Positions 51,888 through 60,787 are shown, numbered from the stretch's first letter. The stretch: DNA of 64,000 bases from Nocardioides salarius (GCF_016907435.1 NZ_JAFBBZ010000001.1:1798001-1862000), one strand, 5' to 3'. Numbers and translations are program-made. The notes: generated by a model from the letters alone, not told the origin.

Positions 51888-53236
51888 GAGTCGAGCTCCT
51901 CCTCGTAGGCCTGCTGGAGCGCGGCGGGCACCGCCTCCGGCTCGGTGCGGCCGTCCAGCAGACGCTGCAGCTCGGGACGGATGGACCCCGCGTAGATCCC
52001 CGAGGTGGCGTTGGCCATGAAGTCCACGAGCACCCCGGACTCGCCGATGGTCTGGGCGCCCTGCAGGGTCTGGCTGACCAGGGAGTCGTCCGGCACCTCC
52101 GGGAGCGGCAGGGACGCGGGACCCCCGGGGGCCGCACCGCCCTGGTTCACCAGGATGTCGCGGGCCTCCTCGTTGGTGTGGATCCAGTCGAGGAAGAAGG
52201 CGACCTCGTCTCGGTGGTCGGACTTGGCCGGCACGGCGTAGGTGTTCGGCGCGCCCATCGCGACCGGCGCGTTCCCCTCCTCGACGGGCGGCATCAGGAA
52301 GAAGCCGACATCCGCACCCATGGACTCGTCCAGGTTTGCCGACTCCCAGTCCCCGTTGAACATGAACAGGCCGGTGCCCTCGGTGAAGCGACCCATCATG
52401 GTGGTGTAGTCGAGGCTGTTGGCGTCAGCCGGGAAGTAGCCCTGCTCGGCCCAGCGGCCCACGTGAGTGGCCGCCTCGACGGCCGCCTCGGTGTCGATGC
52501 TCGCCCCCGGCTTCTGGAAGATCCAGTCCGCGATGGCGCCGGGGTCGCCCATCTGGTTGAGCAGTGCCTGGTAGGGGAAGGCGACGCCGCCGATGTCGTT
52601 GAACTGCATGATGGGCTGCTCACCGGCGGCCTTCGCATCGGCCATCGCCTGCTCCAGCTCATCGATGGTCGCCGGCGGCTCGTCCATGCCGATCCGCGCA
52701 GCGATCTCCTTGTTGTAGTAGACACCGGTGACCGAGTAGCCGACGCCCAGGGCGTACAGGGACCCCGAGCCGCGGGTGCCGTCTTCCCCCACACGCATCT
52801 GCTCCAGCTGCGACTCGGGGAACTCGTCCCAGCCGTAGGCGTCGACGTACGGGTCGAGGTTGAGCAGGAGCCCGTCGCGCGCCGAGTCGACGATGGTCGG
52901 CAGCCGGATCAGGTCGGGTGCGTCGTTGCTGGCCATCACCCGCGGAGCGTTCTCGGTCAGCGCGGCGAACTGGTCACTACGGATGTCGAAACTCACCTGC
53001 GGGTACTGCTCGGTGAACTCCTTGCTGAGCTCCTCGACGAGCGGGAACCCGGTCTCCAGGTAGAGCTCCAGGGTCACGGGCTCCTCACCGAGCTCGGTGG
53101 TCACCTCGCGGTCGAGGTCCTGCGAGGCGGTCTCGCCATCGGACCCCGGGGCGCCGCACGCGGCGAGAAGGCCGACACAGAGACCAAGTCCGGCAACGCC
53201 GGCGCGTGACAGCGGGCTATGGGAAAGCTTCTTCAC
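51884..53236 (-). CDS. Sugar-binding lipoprotein of an ABC importer
   Basis: This 450-aa family 1 solute-binding protein has a lipoprotein signal (LSRAGVAGLGLCVGLLAAC, lipobox LAAC). The two-lobe domain is marked by VTLELYLETGFPLVEELSKEFTEQYPQVSFDIR near the start and WIHTNEEARDILVNQGGAAPG near the end. It captures the sugar outside the membrane and delivers it to the two permeases. GTG start. The promoter and double operator lie at 53301-53353, and the LacI gene is immediately upstream. Substrate is likely an oligosaccharide, perhaps acetylated. Confidence 0.93.
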   Translation of the reverse strand: MKKLSHSPLSRAGVAGLGLCVGLLAACGAPGSDGETASQDLDREVTTELGEEPVTLELYLETGFPLVEELSKEFTEQYPQVSFDIRSDQFAALTENAPRVMASNDAPDLIRLPTIVDSARDGLLLNLDPYVDAYGWDEFPESQLEQMRVGEDGTRGSGSLYALGVGYSVTGVYYNKEIAARIGMDEPPATIDELEQAMADAKAAGEQPIMQFNDIGGVAFPYQALLNQMGDPGAIADWIFQKPGASIDTEAAVEAATHVGRWAEQGYFPADANSLDYTTMMGRFTEGTGLFMFNGDWESANLDESMGADVGFFLMPPVEEGNAPVAMGAPNTYAVPAKSDHRDEVAFFLDWIHTNEEARDILVNQGGAAPGGPASLPLPEVPDDSLVSQTLQGAQTIGESGVLVDFMANATSGIYAGSIRPELQRLLDGRTEPEAVPAALQQAYEEELDS

Positions 53237-53300
53237 GACGTGCTCCTTCGATGGGGTCCCGCGCGGCGGCTCGCCTCACAGGGCTCCGCGCGACGACGCC

Positions 53301-53353
53301 ACCGTAGTGAAGAGCGTCACGGTCGTCAAGCACTTCTTGTAAAGCACTTTACA
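53301..53353 (-). promoter_or_regulatory. Promoter and double operator of the LacI-controlled sugar operon
   Basis: On the minus strand, -35 TTGACG (53329-53324), a 17-bp spacer and -10 TACGGT (53306-53301). A 16-bp palindrome with arms TGTAAAG/CTTTACA lies at 53338-53353, and a second AAGCACTT core at 53328-53335 overlaps the -35 box. The core is repeated at 53342-53349 (14 bp apart). LacI-family repressors recognise such sites. Confidence 0.65.
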
Positions 53354-53360
53354 TCTCGCC

Positions 53361-54374
53361 TCAGCGCGGTGCCCCTGTGCTCCCGCGGGTGACCACCTGA
53401 CAGTCGAGGAGGGTGGAACGTCGTTGCGCGTGCCCGCCCATCGCCTCCAGCAGCAGGCGCAGCCCGACCTCCCCGGACTCCTCGAAGGGTTGCCGCACCG
53501 TCGACAGCCCCGCGGCCTCGGCCACCGGCCCGTCGTCGAACCCGAGCACCGAGAGGTCGTCAGGGACGCACAGTCCTGCGCGGCCGGCTGCGCGGGCCAC
53601 CCCCAGCGCAAGGTCGTCGAAGTGTGCCATCACCGCGGTCGGGCGCTCCGCGCTCGCCAGCAGCGCCTCTCCGGCGGCCTGCGCAGCCTGAACCGTTCCT
53701 TCGCACTCGGTGACCACCAGGTCGACACCGCCACGGTCTTCGACGGCGGCACGGAACCCACCGAAACGTCGGCGCGCCTGGGAGGCGTAGTCCGACTCCT
53801 GCTGCTCCAGGACGTAGCCGATCCGGCGGTGTCCCAGCTCGAGGAGGTGGTTGGCGGCAAGGGCGCCCGCGCTGTAGTCGTCGATGTTCACGACGCTGAA
53901 GACCGCACTCGGCGCATCGACCAGCACGACAGGAAGGCCGTGCTGGTGCCACCGGTCCTCGATGTCCTGCTCGATCTGGGATCCCATGACGAGCAGCCCG
54001 TCGACCGATCCCCGCAGCGGCATGCTGGCCAGCACCGGCGACGACGCGGTCGCCGCGGACTCGTGATCGATGACCGAGATCTCGATCGGCTCCCCCGCCG
54101 CGGCCCGCATCACCCCCACCAGACGCCTCAGGTAGGAGGGGTAGGCGGAGAAGGGAGCCACGACGCCGATGCGCCCCACCCGCTTGCGCGCCAGCTGCGC
54201 CGCACTCGCCTTGGGCACGTACCCCAGGCGGTCGGCAGCACCGAGCACGCGCTCCCGCGTCCGCGCACCCACCCGGCCCGGCTTGTTCAGGACGTTGGAG
54301 ACGGTCGAGATGCTCACGCCCGCCTCACGGGCCACGTCGTAGATGGTGGCGGGCTTGATCTCCGGGGTGGACAC
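53361..54374 (-). CDS. LacI family transcriptional regulator
   Basis: This 337-aa protein has the N-terminal helix-turn-helix TIYDVAREAGVSISTVSNVLN with hinge helix (ASAAQLARKRV) and a periplasmic-binding-like ligand domain. GTG start with a TAGGGT box 6 bp upstream (54386-54381), so it is probably leaderless. It lies directly upstream of the binding-protein operon; the double operator between them is the likely target. The inducer would be an internalised sugar. Confidence 0.94.
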   Translation of the reverse strand: MSTPEIKPATIYDVAREAGVSISTVSNVLNKPGRVGARTRERVLGAADRLGYVPKASAAQLARKRVGRIGVVAPFSAYPSYLRRLVGVMRAAAGEPIEISVIDHESAATASSPVLASMPLRGSVDGLLVMGSQIEQDIEDRWHQHGLPVVLVDAPSAVFSVVNIDDYSAGALAANHLLELGHRRIGYVLEQQESDYASQARRRFGGFRAAVEDRGGVDLVVTECEGTVQAAQAAGEALLASAERPTAVMAHFDDLALGVARAAGRAGLCVPDDLSVLGFDDGPVAEAAGLSTVRQPFEESGEVGLRLLLEAMGGHAQRRSTLLDCQVVTRGSTGAPR

Positions 54375-54380
54375 GTGGGC

Positions 54381-54386
54381 ACCCTA
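54381..54386 (-). promoter_or_regulatory. -10 box of the lacI-family gene
   Basis: TAGGGT on the minus strand, 6 bp before the GTG start at 54374, predicting a leaderless mRNA. Confidence 0.5.
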
Positions 54387-54438
54387 CAAAAGTCCATGGC
54401 CGAGGTCCTCGCTCCCGATCCCCGTCCACGAGGACGAC

Positions 54439-54469
54439 GAACGCCCCGGAGCGGTGCTCCGGGGCGTTC
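54439..54469 (-). terminator. Hairpin terminator after tRNA-Ser
   Basis: Perfect 14-bp stem (54439-54452 with 54456-54469) with a 3-nt loop, 12 bp downstream of the tRNA-Ser 3' end on the minus strand. Confidence 0.75.
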
Positions 54470-54481
54470 GGTCCGACTGGC

Positions 54482-54569
54482 TGGCGGTGGCGGTGGGATT
54501 TGAACCCACGGTGGGTTTCCCCACACATCATTTCGAGTGATGCACCTTCGGCCTCTCGGACACGCCACC
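54482..54569 (-). tRNA. tRNA-Ser (anticodon CGA)
   Basis: Class II tRNA. The acceptor GGTGGCG pairs with CGCCACC. The D-arm is around GTCCGAGAGGCCGAAGG, the anticodon loop is CTCGAAA (anticodon CGA), a long variable arm follows (around GTGGGGAAACCCAC), the T-arm contains GGGTTCAAATCCC, the discriminator is G, and CCA is encoded. Confidence 0.96.
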
Positions 54570-54665
54570 GCCGGTGAATGTACCGGAGGCGCCGCGCTCG
54601 GGCGAAATCAGTCGGGCACACGGGGTGGTGGCCCGGGGACCTGGCCGCGGGGCCTGGCCGCCCGG

Positions 54666-56180
54666 CTACGCCGACAGGCTGCCCACCCAGCGCCGCAGCG
54701 TCTCCTGCGCGCCCACCTCGTGCAGCAGCCGGCGGGCCTCGAGGTAGGGCTCGGTGAACCGGGCCTCGTCGGCGAGGGCGCCGAAGAGGTCGGGGTCGCG
54801 CAGGAAGGCCAGCGGGTCCTGGGCCTGCGCCTGCGCGCGGGCCAGCACGGCCTCGCGGCGCCGGTCGACGACGTCGATCGGCCGCCCCTGCTCGTCGACG
54901 CCCTCGGCGTAGCGCGACCACGCGGCCACCACGAGGGCGGCGTGCCTGACCTCGCCGCCGGCAGCGAGCCGCTCGCGGACCACCGGGAGCAGCCACTTGG
55001 GGATGCGGTCGGAGCTCTCGGCGCACAGCCGAGCCAGCGTGTCGCGGACCTCGGGGTTCGCGAACCGCTCGACGAGCTGGTGCCGGTAGGCGTCGAGGTC
55101 GACGCCGGGCAGCTCGGCCAGGGTCGGGCTGGCCTCCTGCTCCATGTAGCCGAGCAGGAATCGCTCGAAGAGCGGGTCGGCCGACGCCTCGTGCGCGTAG
55201 GTGTAGCCCGCCAGCGCACCGAGGTAGGCCAGCGCCTGGTGCCCGGCGTTGAGCAGCCGCAGCTTCATCAGCTCGTACGGCGTCACGTCGGGCACGACCT
55301 GCACCCCCACGTCCTCCAGCACAGGCCTTCCCAGCGGGCCGAAGTCGTCCTCGAGCACCCACTGGGTGAAGGGCTCGCAGACCACCGGCCACGCGTCGGA
55401 GACCCCCCACCGCGCCGCGAGGTCCTCACGGTCGTCGTCGGTGGTGACCGGGGTGATCCGGTCGACCATCGAGCTCGGGAAGCGCACCTCGGCGGCGATC
55501 CAGTCGGCCAGGTCGGGGTCGCGGAGCCGGGCGAAGGCGGTGATCATCCGGCTGGCCACGTGACCGTTGCCCTGGATGTTGTCGCACGACATCACGGTGA
55601 ACGGCGCCGTGCCGGCGGCCCGGCGGCGCGCGAGCGCCTCCACGACGTACCCGAACGCGGTGACCGGCAGCTCGCCCGGGCCGGCCCGCAGGTCGCGCTG
55701 CAGGCCGATGTCGTCGGGATCGAGCTCCCCGGTGACCTGGTGCACGTGGTAGCCACCCTCGGTCACGGTCAGCGACACGATGCGGGTACTGGCGTCGGCG
55801 AGCAGGTCGAGCACCCTGGCCCCCTGCTCGGGCGCGAAGAGGTAGTCGACCATCGCCCCGACGACACGCGGCTCGCGCGAGCCGTCGGGGTGCTTGACCA
55901 CGACCGTGTAGAGGTTGTCCTGCGCGGCCATCGCGTCGGCCATCGCGACGTCGCCGGGCATCAGCCCGACGCCGGTGACGGCCCAGTCGAGCGCCTCGCC
56001 CCGGTTCATCAGCGCGTCGAGGTACATCGCCTGGTGCGCGCGGTGGAAGCCGCCCACCCCGAGGTGGGCGATCCCGTGCCGCAGGCGACCTCGGTCGTAC
56101 GACGGCACCGGCAGCCGGTCGGCGAGCCGGGACAGCGAGTCCAGGCCCAGCGCGGTGGCGGCGGAGGCCGGCAGGCTCAC
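54666..56180 (-). CDS. Mannitol dehydrogenase family (polyol:NAD+ oxidoreductase) protein
   Basis: This 504-aa long-chain polyol dehydrogenase has an N-terminal Rossmann domain (RHGIAHLGVGGFHRAHQAMYLDAL, TVTEGGYH) and the C-terminal active-site helix MKLRLLNAGHQALAYLGAL, where the Lys-x5-Asn-x2-His order marks the catalytic residues. It oxidises mannitol, arabitol or sorbitol to the ketose. Start GTG 56180 overlaps the permease stop (GTGA). It is the last gene of the polyol import operon. No kinase for the resulting ketose is present nearby. Confidence 0.93.
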   Translation of the reverse strand: MSLPASAATALGLDSLSRLADRLPVPSYDRGRLRHGIAHLGVGGFHRAHQAMYLDALMNRGEALDWAVTGVGLMPGDVAMADAMAAQDNLYTVVVKHPDGSREPRVVGAMVDYLFAPEQGARVLDLLADASTRIVSLTVTEGGYHVHQVTGELDPDDIGLQRDLRAGPGELPVTAFGYVVEALARRRAAGTAPFTVMSCDNIQGNGHVASRMITAFARLRDPDLADWIAAEVRFPSSMVDRITPVTTDDDREDLAARWGVSDAWPVVCEPFTQWVLEDDFGPLGRPVLEDVGVQVVPDVTPYELMKLRLLNAGHQALAYLGALAGYTYAHEASADPLFERFLLGYMEQEASPTLAELPGVDLDAYRHQLVERFANPEVRDTLARLCAESSDRIPKWLLPVVRERLAAGGEVRHAALVVAAWSRYAEGVDEQGRPIDVVDRRREAVLARAQAQAQDPLAFLRDPDLFGALADEARFTEPYLEARRLLHEVGAQETLRRWVGSLSA

Positions 56181-57136
56181 TTGACCGCTCCCAGCGACAG
56201 GCCCCGCACCAGCTTGTCCTGGGCCGCGAAGCCGGCGATCATCACCGGCAGCGAGACCAGGGTCGCGGCCGCGCACAGCTTGGCCAGGAACAGGCCCTGG
56301 CTCGAGATGAACCCGACCAGGAAGATCGGCGAGGTCGCCGAGACCGTGGCCGTCAGGTTCACCGCGAACATGAACTCGTTCCAGCTGAAGATGAAGCAGA
56401 TCAGCGCGGTCGCGGCCAGCCCAGGTGAGGCCATCGGCGTCACGATGCTCCACACGGTGCGCAGGAAGCCGGCCCCGTCGACCTGGGCCGCCTCGAGGAT
56501 CTCGGGCGGGATCTCGGCCAGGAACGACTGCATCATCCAGACCGCGATCGGCATGTTCATCGCCGTGTAGAGCAGGACCAGCGTGTAGATGTTGTCGAGC
56601 CCCCCGATCTGCTTGACGATCAGGTAGACCGGCAGCAGCGCCGCGATCGGCGGCAGGAACTTGGTGGAGAGGAAGAAGAACATCACGTCGGTCCACTTCT
56701 CCACCGGCCGGATCGACAGCGCGTACGCCGCCGGCACCGCCAGGATGAGCACCAGCAGCGTCGAGACCCCGCTGGCGATCGCGGAGTTGATCAGGAAGGT
56801 GCTCGCCCCCCGGTCGAAGACGGCCGCGTAGTTGTCGAAGCTCAGCGGCGCGAAGAGCGACGGCGGGCTGGTGGCCGCGTCGGACTCCTGGTGGAACGAG
56901 GTCAGGATCATCCAGAAGACCGGCGCCACGAAGAGCAGGGTCAGCACCCAGGCCAGCGTGGCCCAGCGCCACCCGGCCCGGTCGCCGTCGCCGCTGCTGC
57001 TGCGCCGGCGGCGGCGCTTCTGGGCCGGCGGCGGTGCGATGCCCTGGGCGACGTCGCCGGGGTCGGCCCCGTGGGCGTCGAGCGGGTCGGCCGGGTGACG
57101 GGTCCCGGTGCTCTGGTCGGGGGTGCGCGTGCTCAT
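56177..57136 (-). CDS. Carbohydrate/polyol ABC transporter permease (MalG type)
   Basis: This 319-aa permease has a long Arg-rich cytoplasmic N-terminus (~50 residues, KRRRRRSSSG), six membrane segments and the EAA loop EAAQVDGAGFLRTVWSIVTPMASPG. It overlaps both neighbours (ATGA with the other permease, GTGA with the dehydrogenase). It belongs to the mannitol/sorbitol-type importer. No ATPase gene follows. Confidence 0.93.
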   Translation of the reverse strand: MSTRTPDQSTGTRHPADPLDAHGADPGDVAQGIAPPPAQKRRRRRSSSGDGDRAGWRWATLAWVLTLLFVAPVFWMILTSFHQESDAATSPPSLFAPLSFDNYAAVFDRGASTFLINSAIASGVSTLLVLILAVPAAYALSIRPVEKWTDVMFFFLSTKFLPPIAALLPVYLIVKQIGGLDNIYTLVLLYTAMNMPIAVWMMQSFLAEIPPEILEAAQVDGAGFLRTVWSIVTPMASPGLAATALICFIFSWNEFMFAVNLTATVSATSPIFLVGFISSQGLFLAKLCAAATLVSLPVMIAGFAAQDKLVRGLSLGAVK

Positions 57137-58137
57137 CGCTGGTGCTCCTCGCTGAAGAGGGACGAGATGACCCGCAGGGCGAAGGTCGCCACGACGATGG
57201 AGCCGATGACGACCACGACGCCGGCCGCAGCGGCCTCGCCGTACTCGAACTTGCGGAACAGGGTCAGGTAGATCTCGTAGGGCAGGTTGGTCGTCGCCGA
57301 GCCGGGACCGCCCTGGGTGATGGTGAAGATGGCGTCGAAGGTCTGCAGCACGTAGATCGAGCCCAGCAGGATCGAGAGCTCGATGTAGCGGCGCAGGTGC
57401 GGCAGCGTGATGAAGCGGAAGGTCTGCATCCCCGACGCGCGGTCGATCTTGGCGGCCTCGAGCACGTCACCCGGCTGCGACTGCAGCCCGGCGAGCAGGA
57501 TCAGCATCATGAACGGCGTCCACTGCCAGACCAGGGCCGCGATGACCGCGGGCATCGGGAAGGTGGAGACGTAGTCGATGACCGGCCCCTCCTCGGCCCC
57601 GAAGAGCTGCCAGACCCAGTTGAGCGTGCCGTTGAACAGGCCGTAGTCGGGGTTGTAGAGCGCGTGCTTCCAGATCAGCGCCGAGGCCACCGGCATCACC
57701 AGGAACGGTGCGATCAGCAGCGTGCGGGCCAGGCCGCGGCCCGGGAACTTGCGGTCCAGCAGGATCGCGAGCATCAGGCCCAGCATCATGCTGATGAGGA
57801 CCACCGACACGGTGAGCACCATGGTGTTGAGCACCGCGTCGCGCAGCCGGCTGTCGGTGAAGACGGTCCGGTAGTTGTCGAACCCGGCGAACGAGCTGAA
57901 GTTGCCCATCCCCAGGAAGTTCTTGTCGCCGGGCTGCAGCACGTTCCAGTTCAGCGTCGAGATGGCGATCGTGAGCAGGAACGGCAGCTGGGTGACGATG
58001 ATCGTGAAGATCAGCGCCGGCATCAGCGGGCCGCGACGACGCCACTTCTGGGCGCGGGTCAGCTCGTGGCGAGGTGGGCGGGAGCGGTGGCCCGAACGGG
58101 CCTGGTCCTCCGGCGCCGGGGTGGCGGTGGCACTCAT
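57133..58137 (-). CDS. Carbohydrate/polyol ABC transporter permease (MalF type)
   Basis: This 334-aa permease has six membrane segments from residue ~38 and the EAA loop EAAKIDRASGMQTFRFITLPHLRRYIE. ATG 58137 is taken as start; the open frame upstream covers the hairpin region and is not coding. It is separated from the binding-protein gene by 122 bp containing a strong stem-loop, and overlaps the next permease. Confidence 0.93.
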   Translation of the reverse strand: MSATATPAPEDQARSGHRSRPPRHELTRAQKWRRRGPLMPALIFTIIVTQLPFLLTIAISTLNWNVLQPGDKNFLGMGNFSSFAGFDNYRTVFTDSRLRDAVLNTMVLTVSVVLISMMLGLMLAILLDRKFPGRGLARTLLIAPFLVMPVASALIWKHALYNPDYGLFNGTLNWVWQLFGAEEGPVIDYVSTFPMPAVIAALVWQWTPFMMLILLAGLQSQPGDVLEAAKIDRASGMQTFRFITLPHLRRYIELSILLGSIYVLQTFDAIFTITQGGPGSATTNLPYEIYLTLFRKFEYGEAAAAGVVVVIGSIVVATFALRVISSLFSEEHQR

Positions 58138-58221
58138 TCGTCCTCCGGTGGGGCGGTCTCGAGGTGGTGCGAGAGGTGGCGGGCTGGAGCGGGACGTACG
58201 TCGGCGGCGCCGGCGCGGGGA

Positions 58222-58253
58222 CCGGGCGGGCCGGCCGGAGCCGGCCCGCCCGG
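58222..58253 (-). terminator. Stem-loop between binding-protein and permease genes
   Basis: A 14-bp G+C stem (58222-58235 with 58240-58253) and 4-nt loop start 6 bp after the binding-protein stop on the minus strand. It resembles the processing or attenuation hairpins that give more binding protein than permease. Confidence 0.6.
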
Positions 58254-58259
58254 GCGTGG

Positions 58260-59624
58260 TCACTGGTACTGGGAGGCGACCTCTTCAGCGAGCTCCTGGC
58301 CCTGGGCCAGCGCCTCGTCGACGGTGCCCCTGCCGGCGATGGCGGCCGAGATCTCCTGGGAGACCTTGGTGCCGAGGTCGGCGAACTCGGGGACGCCGAC
58401 GAACTGCACGCCGACGGTCGGGCGGGGCTGGACACCGGGGTCGGTCGGGTCGGCCTCCTCGATGGCCTGCAGCGTGATCGGGCCGAAGGCCTCCGAGACC
58501 TCCTGGTACTCGGCGATCTCGTAGGTGCTCTCTCGCTTGCCCGCGGGCAGCCGCGACCAGCCGAGCTCCTCGCCGACGGTCTGCTCGTACTCCTTGGAGG
58601 TGGCCCACAACATGAACTCGGCGGCCGCGTCGGAGTTGGTGGTGGTCTCGGGCATCGCCCACGACCAGGTCCACAGCCAGCCGCTGGAGTCGGTCTCCTT
58701 GACCGGGGCGAAGGCGTAGCCGACCTTCCCGGCGACATTGCTGACCTGCGGGTCCTCGAGCGAGCCGGCGGCCGAGGTGGCGTCGTACCACATCGCGACC
58801 TTGCTCTGGCTCATCGCGTTGAGGCACTCGGTGAAGCCCGCCTGCGCGGCACCGGCCTCACCGTGGTCTCGCACCAGGTCGACGTAGAACTGCACGGCCT
58901 CGGTGAACTCGGGGCTGTCGACCTGGGCCTCCCAGTCCTCGGTGAACCAGGTGCCGCCGAAGGTGTTGACCACCGTGGTGAGCGGGGCGAACATCTCGCC
59001 CCAGCCCGGCAGGCCGCGCAGGCAGATCCCCTTCATGCCCGGCTGGGCGCCGTCGACCTGGGCCGCGATGTCGGCGACCTCGTCCCAGGTGGGCCGCTCG
59101 GGCATCTCGATGCCCTCGTCCTTCAGCACGTCCTTGCGGTACATCAGGAACGACGACTCGCCGTAGAACGGGAGCGCGTAGAGCTGGTCGTCGGAGGAGA
59201 GCGAGGCGATCATCGGGTCGAGCAGGTCGTCGACGTCGTAGTCGTCGTCACCCTCGACGTACTCGTCGACCGGCTTCAGCCAGCCGTTCTTGGCCCAGAT
59301 CGGCACCTCGTAGGCGCCCACCGAGACCACGTCGTACTGGCCGGCGCCGGTGGCGACGTCCTGGGTGACCTTGTCACGGAGCTCGTTCTCGGGGAGCACG
59401 GTGTAGTTGACCTCGATGCCGGTGTCGGCGGTGAAGGTGTCCTCGGTGATCTGCTGGATGTCCTGCATCTGCGGGTTGCCGACCATCAGGACGGTGATGG
59501 CGCCACCCTCGCCGTCGGTGCCGGCCTCGCCGCCGCCTCCGGCGCCGGCACAGCCGCTGAGTACGAGTCCTGCCACCGCCGGAGCGATGGCTGCTGCGGC
59601 GAGCCGCCTCTTCGTGATGCTCAT
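58260..59624 (-). CDS. Polyol/sugar-binding lipoprotein of an ABC importer
   Basis: This 454-aa family 1 solute-binding protein has a lipoprotein signal (RRLAAAAIAPAVAGLVLSGCAGAGGG, lipobox LSGC) and a two-lobe domain ending in the helix FADLGTKVSQEISAAIAGRGTVDEALAQGQELAEEVASQY, typical of sugar and polyol binders. I start at ATG 59624, 13 residues after the frame's first ATG, because the signal peptide begins there. Paired with the dehydrogenase, the ligand is probably mannitol, sorbitol or arabitol. Confidence 0.92.
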   Translation of the reverse strand: MSITKRRLAAAAIAPAVAGLVLSGCAGAGGGGEAGTDGEGGAITVLMVGNPQMQDIQQITEDTFTADTGIEVNYTVLPENELRDKVTQDVATGAGQYDVVSVGAYEVPIWAKNGWLKPVDEYVEGDDDYDVDDLLDPMIASLSSDDQLYALPFYGESSFLMYRKDVLKDEGIEMPERPTWDEVADIAAQVDGAQPGMKGICLRGLPGWGEMFAPLTTVVNTFGGTWFTEDWEAQVDSPEFTEAVQFYVDLVRDHGEAGAAQAGFTECLNAMSQSKVAMWYDATSAAGSLEDPQVSNVAGKVGYAFAPVKETDSSGWLWTWSWAMPETTTNSDAAAEFMLWATSKEYEQTVGEELGWSRLPAGKRESTYEIAEYQEVSEAFGPITLQAIEEADPTDPGVQPRPTVGVQFVGVPEFADLGTKVSQEISAAIAGRGTVDEALAQGQELAEEVASQYQ

Positions 59625-59726
59625 CTGGGTCCTCCCTGGGGTCGTGCGTGTCCGATCGAGCACCGGCCACGGGCGTGGCCGGCAGGCCGACCGTCGACGA
59701 CGGCCAGCGGGGTGGGGATGTGCGGG

Positions 59727-60497
59727 CTAGGCGCGCACCACGTGGGGTCCGAGCGCGGCATAGCGGTGCGCCTCGGTGGCGCTGAGGCCCGTGTCGGTGA
59801 CCAGGACCTCGAAGTCGGCGACGTGTGCGAAGCGGCAGAAGCTCGAGACGCCGAACTTCTTGTGGATGCCGACGAAGACGCGGCGCCGCGAGCGCTGGAC
59901 GACCAGCCCCTTGACCGCGGCCACGGCCGGGTCGGGGGTGGTCAGCCCGTGCTCACGGGTCACGCCGTTGGCGCCGAGGATGGCCAGGTCGATGACCAGG
60001 TCGGCGAGCATGTGGGTGGCCCAGTGGTCGACGGTGGCCATGGTCCGACCACGCACCCGTCCCCCGAGCATCAGGACGGTCACCTCGGGGCGGGCCGCCA
60101 GCGCGGTGGCGGTCAGCAGCGACGACGTGACGATGGTCAGCGGGCCGTCGGGACGCAGCGCCTCGGCCACCAGCTGGGGGGTGACGCCCTCGTCGACGTA
60201 GACCGTCTCCGCGCCGTCGAGGTGCTGGGCTGCCGCGGTCGCGATGCGGCGCTTCTGGTCGAGACCGCTGGCGCTGCGGGTGGCGACGTCGGTCTCGTAG
60301 CCGGCGCTCTCGACGGGGTAGGCCCCGCCGTGCACCCGCTGCAGCACGCCGCGGTCGACGAGGTGGCGCAGGTCGCGGCGCACGGTCTCGGGCGCCACCC
60401 CCAGCTCGACGGCCAGGCCGCCGACCTCGACGCGCCCCGACGACCGGGCCCGCTCGAGGATCTCGCGGTGGCGTCTGGTGGCCTCCATCGCGTCCAT
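59727..60497 (-). CDS. DeoR/GlpR family transcriptional regulator
   Basis: This 256-aa protein has the N-terminal DeoR helix-turn-helix (RHREILERARSSGRVEVGGLAVELGVAPETVRRDLRHLVDRGVLQRVHGGAYP) and the C-terminal sugar-phosphate-sensing domain (VYVDEGVTPQLVAEAL, LILGANGVTREHGLTTPDP-like, KKFGVSSFCRF). It lies at the head of the polyol importer operon, 102 bp before the binding-protein gene. It probably represses this operon and itself. A palindrome at 60543-60560 is the best operator candidate. Confidence 0.93.
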   Translation of the reverse strand: MDAMEATRRHREILERARSSGRVEVGGLAVELGVAPETVRRDLRHLVDRGVLQRVHGGAYPVESAGYETDVATRSASGLDQKRRIATAAAQHLDGAETVYVDEGVTPQLVAEALRPDGPLTIVTSSLLTATALAARPEVTVLMLGGRVRGRTMATVDHWATHMLADLVIDLAILGANGVTREHGLTTPDPAVAAVKGLVVQRSRRRVFVGIHKKFGVSSFCRFAHVADFEVLVTDTGLSATEAHRYAALGPHVVRA

Positions 60498-60787
60498 CTC
60501 CCCTCGACCGCTCGGGCTGGTGTCCCCGGTGCCGCTGTCGGTCTGTGACTGGTGTCACAGGCTCGTGACAACCATGGTGCGCCCGCTGTCCGCCATCTGA
60601 CCAGCCCGATCGGGCGGTCGCGGATGCCCGAGTGCTGCCCACTTCGATCGCTCGAAGCCGCACTGCTGCGCACATCTCGGCGCCGCCCCCGTCCGGAACC
60701 GGCCGTCCGGGCCGCCCGGATGTCCGTTCGGTGCCCGGTCGGGCGTGCCGGCCCTCACGGCCGGGCGCCCGGTGCAGCGGGTTGTCC
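60498..60787. promoter_or_regulatory. Intergenic region upstream of the DeoR gene with palindromes
   Basis: 290 bp without a gene. It contains an 18-bp palindrome CTGTGAC-4-GTCACAG at 60543-60560 (46 bp before the DeoR start), GCCCGATCGGGC near 60604-60615, CTTCGA-4-TCGAAG at 60642-60657, and a small CCGGCC/GGCCGG hairpin near 60748-60764 that may end the lut transcript. Only the first has a clear regulatory position. Confidence 0.5.

Noticed and set aside
53097..53342. Small plus-strand frame across the sugar-operon promoter
   Set aside because: It overlaps the binding-protein gene antisense and the operator region, with no ribosome site and no conserved-looking sequence.
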